DNA from: Methanobacterium sp. PtaB.Bin024
GTDB taxonomy: Archaea; Methanobacteriota; Methanobacteria; Methanobacteriales; Methanobacteriaceae
Direction of reading: 5' to 3'
DNA length: 47,106 nucleotides
Assembly: GCA_002067065.1 (NCBI GenBank)
Contig: MVPY01000053.1
Coordinates: forward strand, 1 to 47,106
In this document: positions 38,388 through 46,683 of the stretch, in pieces
Numbering within the stretch: the first letter of the stretch is position 1
How the letters are laid out: each line of letters opens with the position of its first letter
Program-made: the position numbers and the translations under genes
Notes under the pieces: model-generated
Told to the model about the DNA's origin: nothing
What the model saw: the letters and a program-made list of their open reading frames with translations, nothing else
The model's database searches: none

Positions 38388-38726
38388 ATGGATAATCGGA
38401 AAATCATTTTGTACATAGGATCGATTCTTCTGTTAATTATAGGAATTTACACAGTATACATTGGCCAATTATCCCAGGGTGTGGTCTGGTTTGTTTTAGG
38501 CATAATATTCCTTTCTGTCTCTCCACAACTCGGACGCCCTATTAAAGCAGTGAAAATAAGAAAAACCATCATTTTGCTATGTGCTATCATATTGTTAGGT
38601 ATAGGAGGATTCGTGCTTTACACAGGGGATTTGTTAGCTGGAATAGCTTGGATAGTTGCCGGAGTCCTGGGACTGCTGATTTCGTTGATGTTGGGGACTG
38701 AAAAAGGTGTTTTAGATCCGAATTAA
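38388..38726 (+). CDS. small integral membrane protein (112 aa)
   Basis: A 112-residue protein made almost wholly of hydrophobic helices, apparently four, with a short basic loop after the second (about residues 45-65). The two halves look like a duplication of a two-helix unit: G-I-Y-T-V-Y-I-G-Q-L in the first resembles G-G-F-V-L-Y-T-G-D-L in the second, and each continues into a W-x-V-x-G helix. GGGGAGG lies nine bases before the ATG. I do not recognise a family. It lies between argD (divergent) and the giant surface protein gene; it may be a small transport or scaffold protein, but this is open. Confidence 0.75.
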   Translation: MDNRKIILYIGSILLLIIGIYTVYIGQLSQGVVWFVLGIIFLSVSPQLGRPIKAVKIRKTIILLCAIILLGIGGFVLYTGDLLAGIAWIVAGVLGLLISLMLGTEKGVLDPN

Positions 38727-39139
38727 TTCATTTATTTCTATTTTACCTCAGTAGACTTTGGCGTTGATCACTGATCACATCTACGCATATCCTTCTTAAT
38801 CTAAAACCTCATTTCTCATAGGAAACCTTAATTTAGACCTAATTTTTGTCTTTGGAGTAAAAAATATTATACCATTGTTTTTAACAAGGGGCTGATTTTG
38901 GAATAGACTTCATATTTTTTATTCAGATTTTCATAGAATTTGTTATATTACTGATACAGCGAAGTGTGAATTCTATACTGTCGATATATATTGTATTATA
39001 ATTCTTTTAATAGTATAATATTGGAGAATTAGATCTTTACAGTATTATTGTTCTATTCGACATGTTTATATATCCGTATCGTTTAAACTGATTGTGGAGT
39101 TTAATAATAATAAATAATTATAAGAAGAGGTTATTGAAG
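38727..39139. other. promoter region of the giant surface protein gene
   Basis: AT-rich spacer. T-rich runs follow the small membrane protein gene. TTTATATATCC at 39064-39074 is a good TATA candidate. A second AT-rich box, GATATATATTG, lies near 38983. No repeat array or ORF is supported. Confidence 0.5.
39064..39074 (+). promoter_or_regulatory. probable TATA box for the giant surface protein gene
   Basis: TTTATATATCC lies 66-76 bases before the ATG at 39140, giving a leader of about 40 bases. Inferred from sequence and position. Confidence 0.45.
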
Positions 39140-42100
39140 ATGGAACATAGGAAAGTGTATGGGTTCGTTGTTTTTTTGACTGTGATTTTATTTTTAATGA
39201 TTGGAAGTGTGAGTGCAGCGGACACGCCTTCTGCAAATTTTACAAGTAACACCACCAACGGTACTGGACCGTTGATTGTGCAGTTTAATGATACATCAAC
39301 GGGTGATCCAACCAGTTGGTTGTGGGATTTTGGTGATGGAAACAACAGTACACTGCAGAATGCCACCCACACTTACACAGATGAAGGTACCTACAATGTA
39401 AGCCTCACAGCAATCAACGCAATAGGCAACACCACCTTAACCAAAAACGACTACATAACTGTGGCCATACCGCCCACTGTAACCGCCAGCCTAACAGGAG
39501 GAATCTACAACACCACACAAACAGTAACACTGACCAGCGACGATCCCACAGCAACCATATACTACGCCAACGACACCACCGACCCTAGAACCAGCAGCAC
39601 TAGAATTGAATATACGGGGCCCATCAACATTGACACCACCACCACACTACGATATGCAGCAGTAGACACTTATGGTAACTGGAGTCCATTATACCTGCAA
39701 AACTACGTGATTGGAACTGGAGGACTAAATGACTCAGCATGGCCTGATTTTGGTGGAGACAACAACAATACCGGCCAATCAACCTACACCGGACCACAAA
39801 ATAACTTCACGATATGGACCTATGATACTGGTGATGGCATAGACTACTCGCAGGCTGTGATTGGTTCTGATGGCACCATCTATATAGGAAGTACTGATAA
39901 GAACCTCTATGCTATAAATCCTGATGGGACGCTCAAATGGAATTACACTACTGGAGGAAGCATTTCTGGTTCGGCTGTGATTGGTTCTGATGGTACTATC
40001 TATGTGGCAAGTAATGATGCCAAGTTATATGCTATAAATCCTGATGGAACACTTAACTGGACTTACACCCTTGGTAAGGTTTCTTATGGTTCGCCTGCAA
40101 TTGGTGCAGATGGCACCATCTATATAGGAAGTTATGATAAGAACCTCTATGCTATAAATCCTGATGGGACGCTCAAATGGACCTATACCACTGGAGGATA
40201 TATATACCAAGCACAACCTGCGGTTGGTTCTGATGGTACTATTTATGTGGGAACTCGTGATTGTAACTTGTATGCTATAAATCCTGATGGGACGCTCAAA
40301 TGGAAGTTTACCACTGGAGGATACATATATGGAAGTTCAGCTATCGGTACTGATGGTACTATTTATGTGGGAAGTCGTGATGGTAGCTTGTATGCTATAA
40401 ATCCTGATGGAACACTTAAATGGGCCTACACCACTGACAACGGAATTTATGCTTCGCCTGCAATTGGTGCAGACGGAACCATATATATAGGAAGCAATGA
40501 TAAGAACCTCTATGCTATAAATCCTGATGGAACACTCAAATGGGCCTACACCACAGAAGGCCTAATTTACAGCACACCCTTGATTGATGCCAATGGAACC
40601 ATCTATGTGGGATGCCGCGACAACAAACTTTATGCTATAAATGCTAATGGAACACTGAAGTGGACTTATAATACTGAAGGAACAATATCTAGTTCGGCAT
40701 CAATTAGTGCAAACGAAACTCTCTATATTGGAAGTGATGATGGTAGATTGTATGCTTTCAAGGATCTTCCACCGGTAGCTAGTTTTACAGCTGATGTAAC
40801 TACTGGTGGAGTGCCAATCACAGTACACTTTACTGATGAATCATTATATGCAACGTCTTGGGCCTGGGATTTTGACAGTGACGGAATCATAGACAGCACA
40901 GAACAAAACCCAACCTACATCTACACAACCCCCGGCGATTACACAGTTTCTTTAACGATCTATAACTATCTGGGTAACAGTACCACCACAAAATCCATTG
41001 AGCTTTCTATCCTCCCACCTGTAGTTAATTTCACCACAGATGTTACATCAGGAACTTCACCACTCACTGTAAAGTTCACTGATGAATCATTATATGTTAC
41101 ATCATGGGCTTGGGATTTTGACAACGATGGAATCATAGACAGCACAGAACAGAACCCAACCTATACCTACACTAAAGCACCGGGTTACTACACGGTGAGT
41201 TTAACGGTCACTGGACCTGGGGGTAGTAATACTACAATAAAGACGGATTACATCCAAATTTTACCTTCTGTGACTACCAGTGTAACTGGTGGAAGTTACA
41301 CTACAGCACAGACCGTTACTTTAACATGTGATGATCCCACAGCAACCATCTATTACACCAACGACACTACAGACCCCAGAAACAGCACAACCAGAATACA
41401 GTACACCGAACCCTTTACCCTCGATAGTACTAACACCGTACGGTACGCAGCAATTACCGGCACCGGATTATGGAGTCCCCTATACATACAGAACTATGTC
41501 ATTGGAACAGGAGGACTACTTGACTCACCCAGCTCCACTTATCAGATTAACAATAATCATACTGGTCAATCTGAATACGAAGGTCCACAAAGCAACGCCA
41601 CTAAATGGAACATCACCGACATGACTTTTTTCCAGGATAGCAGTGTGGTTATAGGATCAGACGGAATTATCTATGCTGGAAGTTATTCTGGTGGTTATTT
41701 ATATGCCATATATCCCACTGGAATAGTTAAATGGGTTTATTATACTGGAGGATCAGATTCAGTGACAACCCCTACTATAGGGGCGGATGGAACCATCTAC
41801 ATTGCTGCCAATGATTATGTGCACGCGCTAAATACCAATGGAACAGTGATATGGAAGTATTATGTAGGTGACATTAATTCCATAATTACCTTATCCATTG
41901 GAACAGATGGAACAATATACATAGGAAGTTCAGACGGTGGAATTTTTTATGCAATATATCCCAATGGAACACAAAAATGGAACACAACTCTCTTCTCAAC
42001 CAGTATAGGTTCTACAGCCGCAATAGCCTCAGATGGAACAATATACGTCGCAGACAATGATGATCTATATGCGATAAATCAGGATGGAACCATTCAATGG

Positions 42101-44749
42101 TTTTACTCCATGCCAGATCACCAATTTTCGGCTCCATCCATTGGAAATGACGGAACCATATATATAGGGGAAGCTACAGTACTCCATGCTATAAATCCGG
42201 ATGGAACACTTAAATGGACTTACTCTATAGGTTCAAGGATGTTCGGTGCTGCAGCAATAGCATCAGATGGTACTTTATATTTGGGATGTATTGATGGTAC
42301 TTTATATGCTTTGAATGAGGATGGAACATTAAAGTGGAAGTACACGACTGGGAAAAGTTCTTATTCATCTCCATTAATTGGAGCCGACGGAATCATATAT
42401 TTCTCAACACAAGGTGGTCTTTTTGCCATAAATCCTGATGGAACACTCAATTGGAGCGATACCAGTTTTTCATCAAACTGTAACATGATTCTTGATTCTG
42501 ATGGCTCTTTGTATATTGGAACCAATAAAGGGTTATATACCTTTGGAACGGTGGTGGCTAATTTCGGTTACACAGTTGATGATGTTAACCCATTGAAGGT
42601 AGATTTTAACAACACTTCGAATGATTCTACCAGTTGGAGTTGGGATTTCGGTGATGGAACCACCTCCACAGAAGAAAATCCTACACATAACTACAGTAAA
42701 TCTGGTGATTACATAGCCACCCTGACTATCACCCTAACTAATGGTGATACTGCTACTGTTCCCAAAAAAATCACAGTCAGTGATGTCACTGCACCAGAAG
42801 TGAATGTTGATATTGGGGGAGGTATCTTCGACACAGCGCAGACCATAACACTGGATACAACTGATGATAGTGGTACAGCCATAATCTATTACACCACTGA
42901 TGGAACTGATCCACGAACCAGCAGCACCAGAATCACTTACACAGCTCCAATTACATTAAGTGATACAACCACGCTTAGGTATGTTGCAGTGGATCTTTCA
43001 GGTAACTGGAGCTCACTTTACACAGAAACATACACCATCAACCTAGCAACCCCTGCATCAAATATCTTTGTACAGAATGCTTCTTATTACAGTGGCTCTT
43101 TGAATGACCAGATACAGGCCATATTGGATGATGCTGCTCCTGGAAGTACCATAGAATTCCTGGGACAGTTATATGAAAATCTACAACTGACCATCAACAA
43201 AAACTTGAACATCATAAGCAACGTAGGAACAAAAATTTCAGCATCGAACACAGCTGGGTCAGCGGTTTTCACAATTAACGGGTCCCAGGCTTCAGGAACC
43301 ACCATAAGCGGATTTATCATCAGTGACACAGGTGCTGGTTCAGGAATACTGGTGAATGGGACCAACAATACAACCATTTCCAATGTTCAGGTAAGTGCTA
43401 CCAGTGGAAATGCCGTCTCCGTGAATAACAGTTCAAATACAAACATTGAAAACAGCCTGATAACTGATTCAGAAAATGGAATCAGCGTCACAGGTAGTAA
43501 TGGCACTCAGATAGATGACAATGAGATTACAAATAATGTGAACAATGGAATAAGCATAGAAGGTAGTGATAACACCACCATCACCTGGAACACCCTCAAA
43601 AACAATGGAAACACAGCAGAAGGAAGTGGAATATACCTGGGAAACTCAACCAACATCACAGTTAACAACAACCAAATCAATGAGAATTGGTATGGAATAA
43701 ACGCTAATAATATTACTAATGTTACCATTTCAACCAATTCCATACTTAACAATGAACGGGATGGAATTTTACTCAGTGGCAATGCAACCAACACCACAAT
43801 AATGAGCAACACTATACAGGAGAATGACAATGGAATTCATGTCAATGGTGCCAGTGAAAACCTAACCATAAAATCAAACCTGATCACAGGCAGCACACGA
43901 AAAGCATCATCTTATAGGATGTATCGTGGAAATGGGGTACTTTATGGAACGGATTATGTTCATTCGGATACGATTCTTATAGAGCATAATGTGATCCGAG
44001 ATAATGAAAATATGGATTTCAGATCGTGTATGGCTGCAGGATACTATGTACCAGGTTCTAATTGGTATGGAAGTTCCTGTAAGCAGGTGACTTATGATCC
44101 TCAAATGACTATGTCGTTAGTCAGAACTGGAGAAAACGCATTTTCAGTGCTATTCTATGATGGCAACACCGGTGAGATAGTAACAGATTTACCATCCATT
44201 CTGGTGACCTTTATCAACGGTGCCACATCACAATCTGTTATGACCACTAACGGAATAGCCACTGCTGTTTTTAATAACCTGGCTGAAGGTGATGTGATTG
44301 GTATCAGCTATGACGTTGTTGTGTCAGCCGCATACAGTTCTGCTATAACCTATCTAGCTGGATCAGATACAGGCGGTTCTGAAACTGGAGGAAATGACAA
44401 CAACAATGGGGATGATTCTGGCAATGGTCTCGGTACAGGCACAGGCACAGGCACAGGAACTGGAAGTGGCACAGGAACTGGTACCGGAGTTTCTAGTGTA
44501 AGTGGCATATCATCTGGTTCTGCATCGACTGTGGGGGCTACAGCAGCCCTATCAGCTGCAGGAAGCAGTGGATCATCGGGCCAGGATGAAGGAGAAAATT
44601 CAGAAACAGCACAGGAACTCATTGTGGATGATTTGACCGAGGATGCAAATGTTTGGGCAATAGTTGGAGTTATCCTGCTCATAATCCTGGTCTTGGGAGC
44701 CTATTACCGAAAAGATATCATGAACATGATAAAAAAATCCAAAAAATAA
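39140..44749 (+). CDS. giant multidomain surface protein (PKD, chitobiase-like, propeller and beta-helix domains)
   Basis: An exported, membrane-anchored protein of 1869 residues. After a signal peptide (cleavage after G-S-V-S-A, about residue 28) come in order: PKD domain 1 (about 30-112), chitobiase/CHB_HEX-like domain 1 (111-192), PQQ-like beta-propeller 1 of eight repeats of about 40 residues (240-540), PKD 2 and 3 (543-708), CHB-like 2 (709-789), propeller 2 (833-1135), PKD 4 (1137-1216), CHB-like 3 (1217-1301), a right-handed parallel beta-helix (about 1308-1590), a small beta domain, a Gly-Thr-rich linker (1740-1787), and a C-terminal helix with a lysine-rich end. It is rich in N-glycosylation sequons. 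Probably an adhesin or S-layer-like component; there is no catalytic motif. GAGG lies nine bases before ATG 39140; an upstream GTG (39092) is less likely. Confidence 0.92.
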   Translation: MEHRKVYGFVVFLTVILFLMIGSVSAADTPSANFTSNTTNGTGPLIVQFNDTSTGDPTSWLWDFGDGNNSTLQNATHTYTDEGTYNVSLTAINAIGNTTLTKNDYITVAIPPTVTASLTGGIYNTTQTVTLTSDDPTATIYYANDTTDPRTSSTRIEYTGPINIDTTTTLRYAAVDTYGNWSPLYLQNYVIGTGGLNDSAWPDFGGDNNNTGQSTYTGPQNNFTIWTYDTGDGIDYSQAVIGSDGTIYIGSTDKNLYAINPDGTLKWNYTTGGSISGSAVIGSDGTIYVASNDAKLYAINPDGTLNWTYTLGKVSYGSPAIGADGTIYIGSYDKNLYAINPDGTLKWTYTTGGYIYQAQPAVGSDGTIYVGTRDCNLYAINPDGTLKWKFTTGGYIYGSSAIGTDGTIYVGSRDGSLYAINPDGTLKWAYTTDNGIYASPAIGADGTIYIGSNDKNLYAINPDGTLKWAYTTEGLIYSTPLIDANGTIYVGCRDNKLYAINANGTLKWTYNTEGTISSSASISANETLYIGSDDGRLYAFKDLPPVASFTADVTTGGVPITVHFTDESLYATSWAWDFDSDGIIDSTEQNPTYIYTTPGDYTVSLTIYNYLGNSTTTKSIELSILPPVVNFTTDVTSGTSPLTVKFTDESLYVTSWAWDFDNDGIIDSTEQNPTYTYTKAPGYYTVSLTVTGPGGSNTTIKTDYIQILPSVTTSVTGGSYTTAQTVTLTCDDPTATIYYTNDTTDPRNSTTRIQYTEPFTLDSTNTVRYAAITGTGLWSPLYIQNYVIGTGGLLDSPSSTYQINNNHTGQSEYEGPQSNATKWNITDMTFFQDSSVVIGSDGIIYAGSYSGGYLYAIYPTGIVKWVYYTGGSDSVTTPTIGADGTIYIAANDYVHALNTNGTVIWKYYVGDINSIITLSIGTDGTIYIGSSDGGIFYAIYPNGTQKWNTTLFSTSIGSTAAIASDGTIYVADNDDLYAINQDGTIQWFYSMPDHQFSAPSIGNDGTIYIGEATVLHAINPDGTLKWTYSIGSRMFGAAAIASDGTLYLGCIDGTLYALNEDGTLKWKYTTGKSSYSSPLIGADGIIYFSTQGGLFAINPDGTLNWSDTSFSSNCNMILDSDGSLYIGTNKGLYTFGTVVANFGYTVDDVNPLKVDFNNTSNDSTSWSWDFGDGTTSTEENPTHNYSKSGDYIATLTITLTNGDTATVPKKITVSDVTAPEVNVDIGGGIFDTAQTITLDTTDDSGTAIIYYTTDGTDPRTSSTRITYTAPITLSDTTTLRYVAVDLSGNWSSLYTETYTINLATPASNIFVQNASYYSGSLNDQIQAILDDAAPGSTIEFLGQLYENLQLTINKNLNIISNVGTKISASNTAGSAVFTINGSQASGTTISGFIISDTGAGSGILVNGTNNTTISNVQVSATSGNAVSVNNSSNTNIENSLITDSENGISVTGSNGTQIDDNEITNNVNNGISIEGSDNTTITWNTLKNNGNTAEGSGIYLGNSTNITVNNNQINENWYGINANNITNVTISTNSILNNERDGILLSGNATNTTIMSNTIQENDNGIHVNGASENLTIKSNLITGSTRKASSYRMYRGNGVLYGTDYVHSDTILIEHNVIRDNENMDFRSCMAAGYYVPGSNWYGSSCKQVTYDPQMTMSLVRTGENAFSVLFYDGNTGEIVTDLPSILVTFINGATSQSVMTTNGIATAVFNNLAEGDVIGISYDVVVSAAYSSAITYLAGSDTGGSETGGNDNNNGDDSGNGLGTGTGTGTGTGSGTGTGTGVSSVSGISSGSASTVGATAALSAAGSSGSSGQDEGENSETAQELIVDDLTEDANVWAIVGVILLIILVLGAYYRKDIMNMIKKSKK
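39857..40765 (+). repeat. 120-bp in-frame tandem repeats in propeller 1
   Basis: About eight tandem units of close to 120 bases encode the blades of the first beta-propeller. The segment around TATGCTATAAATCCTGATGG recurs in most units. The stretches at 39888-39941 and 40128-40181, two units apart, differ by only two bases. The identity at DNA level suggests recent duplication or gene conversion. The second propeller (41637-42545) is clearly more diverged. Confidence 0.85.
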
Positions 44750-44762
44750 TCCTCACACTCCC

Positions 44763-44782
44763 ATTTTTTCATTTTTTTTCTT
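44763..44782 (+). terminator. oligo-T terminator after the surface protein gene
   Basis: Two T-runs (six and eight T) lie just after the stop codon, the usual archaeal oligo-T signal for ending transcription. The function is inferred. Confidence 0.5.
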
Positions 44783-44854
44783 AATGGGGACTGTTTTACA
44801 ATTCTGTTAAACATTTATTAACATGGAATGTGAAGGTTTTCTTGGTGGATCTTT

Positions 44855-45280
44855 ATGAAAAAAGCAATTATAGAAACAGATAAAGGAAACATTGAACTTG
44901 CACTTTTTGAAAAGGAAGCACCTAACACGGTTGCTAATTTTGAAAAACTGGCTAACAAGGGTTTCTACAATGGATTAACCTTCCACAGGGTCATCCCTGA
45001 TTTTGTGATTCAGGGTGGATGTCCTAAGGGTGATGGAACCGGAGGACCAGGTTACACCATAAAATGTGAGATAAACCCACACAAACACGGCACCGGAGCT
45101 CTTTCCATGGCCCATGCAGGTAAGGACACTGGTGGAAGCCAGTTCTTCATCACCCACTCCCCACAAACCCACCTGGATGGTGTGCACACCGTCTTTGGCA
45201 AAGTGACTAAGGGAATGGATGTAGTTAACGCTATTAAACCTGGCTACGTGATGAACAAAGTCGTTGTAACTGATGAATAA
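44855..45280 (+). CDS. peptidyl-prolyl cis-trans isomerase, cyclophilin type
   Basis: A 141-residue cyclophilin, a short single-domain form without signal peptide, hence cytoplasmic. It catalyses cis-trans isomerisation of prolyl bonds. Signature residues are visible: F-H-R-V-I-P-D-F-V-I-Q-G-G with the catalytic arginine, S-Q-F-F-I-T near residue 88, and the H-T-V-F-G-K active-site segment. Length is typical of compact prokaryotic forms. GGTGGATC lies just before the ATG. It stands alone between the surface protein gene and the convergent GAF gene, with T-rich terminators after its stop. Confidence 0.95.
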   Translation: MKKAIIETDKGNIELALFEKEAPNTVANFEKLANKGFYNGLTFHRVIPDFVIQGGCPKGDGTGGPGYTIKCEINPHKHGTGALSMAHAGKDTGGSQFFITHSPQTHLDGVHTVFGKVTKGMDVVNAIKPGYVMNKVVVTDE

Positions 45281-45310
45281 CTAGAATCCGTTGGAATAAC
45301 CAAAATCCTC

Positions 45311-45343
45311 TATTTTTTTATTTTCAATCTTATTTTTTTATTT
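45311..45343 (+). terminator. oligo-T terminator after the cyclophilin gene
   Basis: Two runs of seven T, separated by ATTTTCAATCTTA, follow the cyclophilin stop codon by about 30 bases. Typical archaeal U-rich terminator. Function is inferred. Confidence 0.5.
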
Positions 45344-45374
45344 AGAAAAAACCTTGTTTAATTGGATGTTAGGC

Positions 45375-45917
45375 TTATTTTTCATTGTAAAGCAGTTTTT
45401 TAAGGATCACTCCATAAATATCTGCTATTTTCTCAGCAATTTCCACAGATTTCTGAGTATAATCTTCTTCAGGATTCCCAGCCACGATTTGTCCAAGAAT
45501 ATCTTCACCATAAAGTACAGGGACGGATAAAAACTGATCAACTGGTTCATGGCCTGGTGGAATGCCATGGGCAGCTGGGTGACTGTTTATATCATGAACA
45601 CATATTGATTTACCCGTATCCAGGGAGTAACCTAAAAGTCCACCATAGGTTCCATCCTTTAGGACCTTGAATCTGGCTTCACCCATATCTTCGTACATCT
45701 GACAGGATTCTGTTAAATGGGAAAAGGATATGCCCACACTGTCTCTATTTTCTGGGTCGATAAAGGCCACATAACAGCTTCTACTTTTAAGATTTTTTTT
45801 GGTTTCTTCCAAAACAAGATCTGATACCTCTTTTAGGGTGCAATCAGGCAACATGGCCATAATTTTAGACCTGAAGACATCAATATCCTCTTTGACAGAA
45901 TCCCCTCTAACGGACAT
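45375..45917 (-). CDS. GAF domain sensor protein
   Basis: A 180-residue protein. A short N-terminal helix precedes a single GAF domain (about 25-175), with the S-R-S-C-Y-V-A-F-I-D-P strand, a G-L-L-G-Y-S-L-D-T-G-K loop and the L-S-V-P-V-L-Y-G-E-D-I-L-G-Q-I strand pair typical of the fold. There is no kinase or output domain, so it is a stand-alone ligand-sensing module. A lone Cys and a His pair (H-P-A-A-H-G) in the pocket region could bind heme or other ligands, which is only a possibility. Its ATG directly abuts the stop codon of the upstream Cys-motif gene, so the two are translationally coupled. Confidence 0.83.
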   Translation of the reverse strand: MSVRGDSVKEDIDVFRSKIMAMLPDCTLKEVSDLVLEETKKNLKSRSCYVAFIDPENRDSVGISFSHLTESCQMYEDMGEARFKVLKDGTYGGLLGYSLDTGKSICVHDINSHPAAHGIPPGHEPVDQFLSVPVLYGEDILGQIVAGNPEEDYTQKSVEIAEKIADIYGVILKKLLYNEK

Positions 45918-46511
45918 TTAATCCCCCTCGAAAACCTCTATTAAAATGCCAAAAACAGATTCTAATGGGAGTGTTCGTTGATTGTCAGTTTCAACGTACC
46001 AAAAGTTACCTTCATGCCATGTTTTATGCACCCGTGCTATCTGGAACGGAAAACCAGCAACCAGGGCATAAGCACCTAATAAAGGATGATCTAGTTGTTC
46101 ATCTGGTACTAAAATTTCATCACCACTCCTAACATGTTTTGGATTTACTTTAGTTTTTATCCAGCTATCTGGAGTCAAATCCGCATTTTGTTCAGCTTCA
46201 ACTTTTAAGATAATTGTTTTCTCCCGTTGCATCCCACCCTGTCTTTTAATCATTTTTTTAAGCATTTGGATAATTAAAGCTTCCATTTCAACGGAGGGGA
46301 CTCCTGTTTCAACTAACTGGTCGATGGTCCCGTCTTCCAATGCTTCATGGAGCAATCGTCCGGAGTGAAGCTCACGACATCGCGATTGGGTGCTTGTGCT
46401 ATGCATGGGACATTTCCAGCAGTATTTATCCTCTAGGATCTTCATGATCTCTGCATATGCGGTTTTGCACTGCTTTTGAAATTCGGTCTGCCTTTCCTGG
46501 AGCTCTCCCAT
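45918..46511 (-). CDS. hypothetical protein with C-x2-C-x2-H-x7-C motif, coupled to the GAF gene
   Basis: A 197-residue soluble protein I do not recognise. Near the N-terminus, Cys31-x2-Cys34-P-M-His37 and Cys45 form a plausible metal or Fe-S site. Helices follow (about 50-100), then a C-terminal mixed beta region that includes an H-P-L-L-G-A-Y-A-L-V-A-G-F segment. The frame begins with GTG at 46541, but GTGATC just before the ATG at 46511 favours the shorter form. Its TAA stop is followed directly by the ATG of the GAF gene, so the proteins are made in concert and may form a redox- or metal-sensing pair. Evidence for that is only the arrangement and the motifs. Confidence 0.75.
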   Translation of the reverse strand: MGELQERQTEFQKQCKTAYAEIMKILEDKYCWKCPMHSTSTQSRCRELHSGRLLHEALEDGTIDQLVETGVPSVEMEALIIQMLKKMIKRQGGMQREKTIILKVEAEQNADLTPDSWIKTKVNPKHVRSGDEILVPDEQLDHPLLGAYALVAGFPFQIARVHKTWHEGNFWYVETDNQRTLPLESVFGILIEVFEGD

Positions 46512-46683
46512 ATGATCACTATTTCTTGTGTCACTTCCCACAATAGGTGTATTCTTATTATGTTAATTTTCCTTCTTGATTATAGTGTTGAGGGCCTATA
46601 TTATTATTATGACGGCATAAGCTAATAAACCATCAAAATCAATAGAATTTAATATTCAAATTTGATTAATTGGGAGAATTATA

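Noticed and set aside
39857..40765. Non-coding tandem repeat or CRISPR in the 40-kb region
   Set aside because: The 120-bp units are in frame and encode beta-propeller blades of the surface protein.
41328..41624. 98-codon plus-strand ORF inside the surface protein gene
   Set aside because: A shadow frame of the surface protein; low-complexity Pro/Thr-rich translation and no ribosome-binding site.
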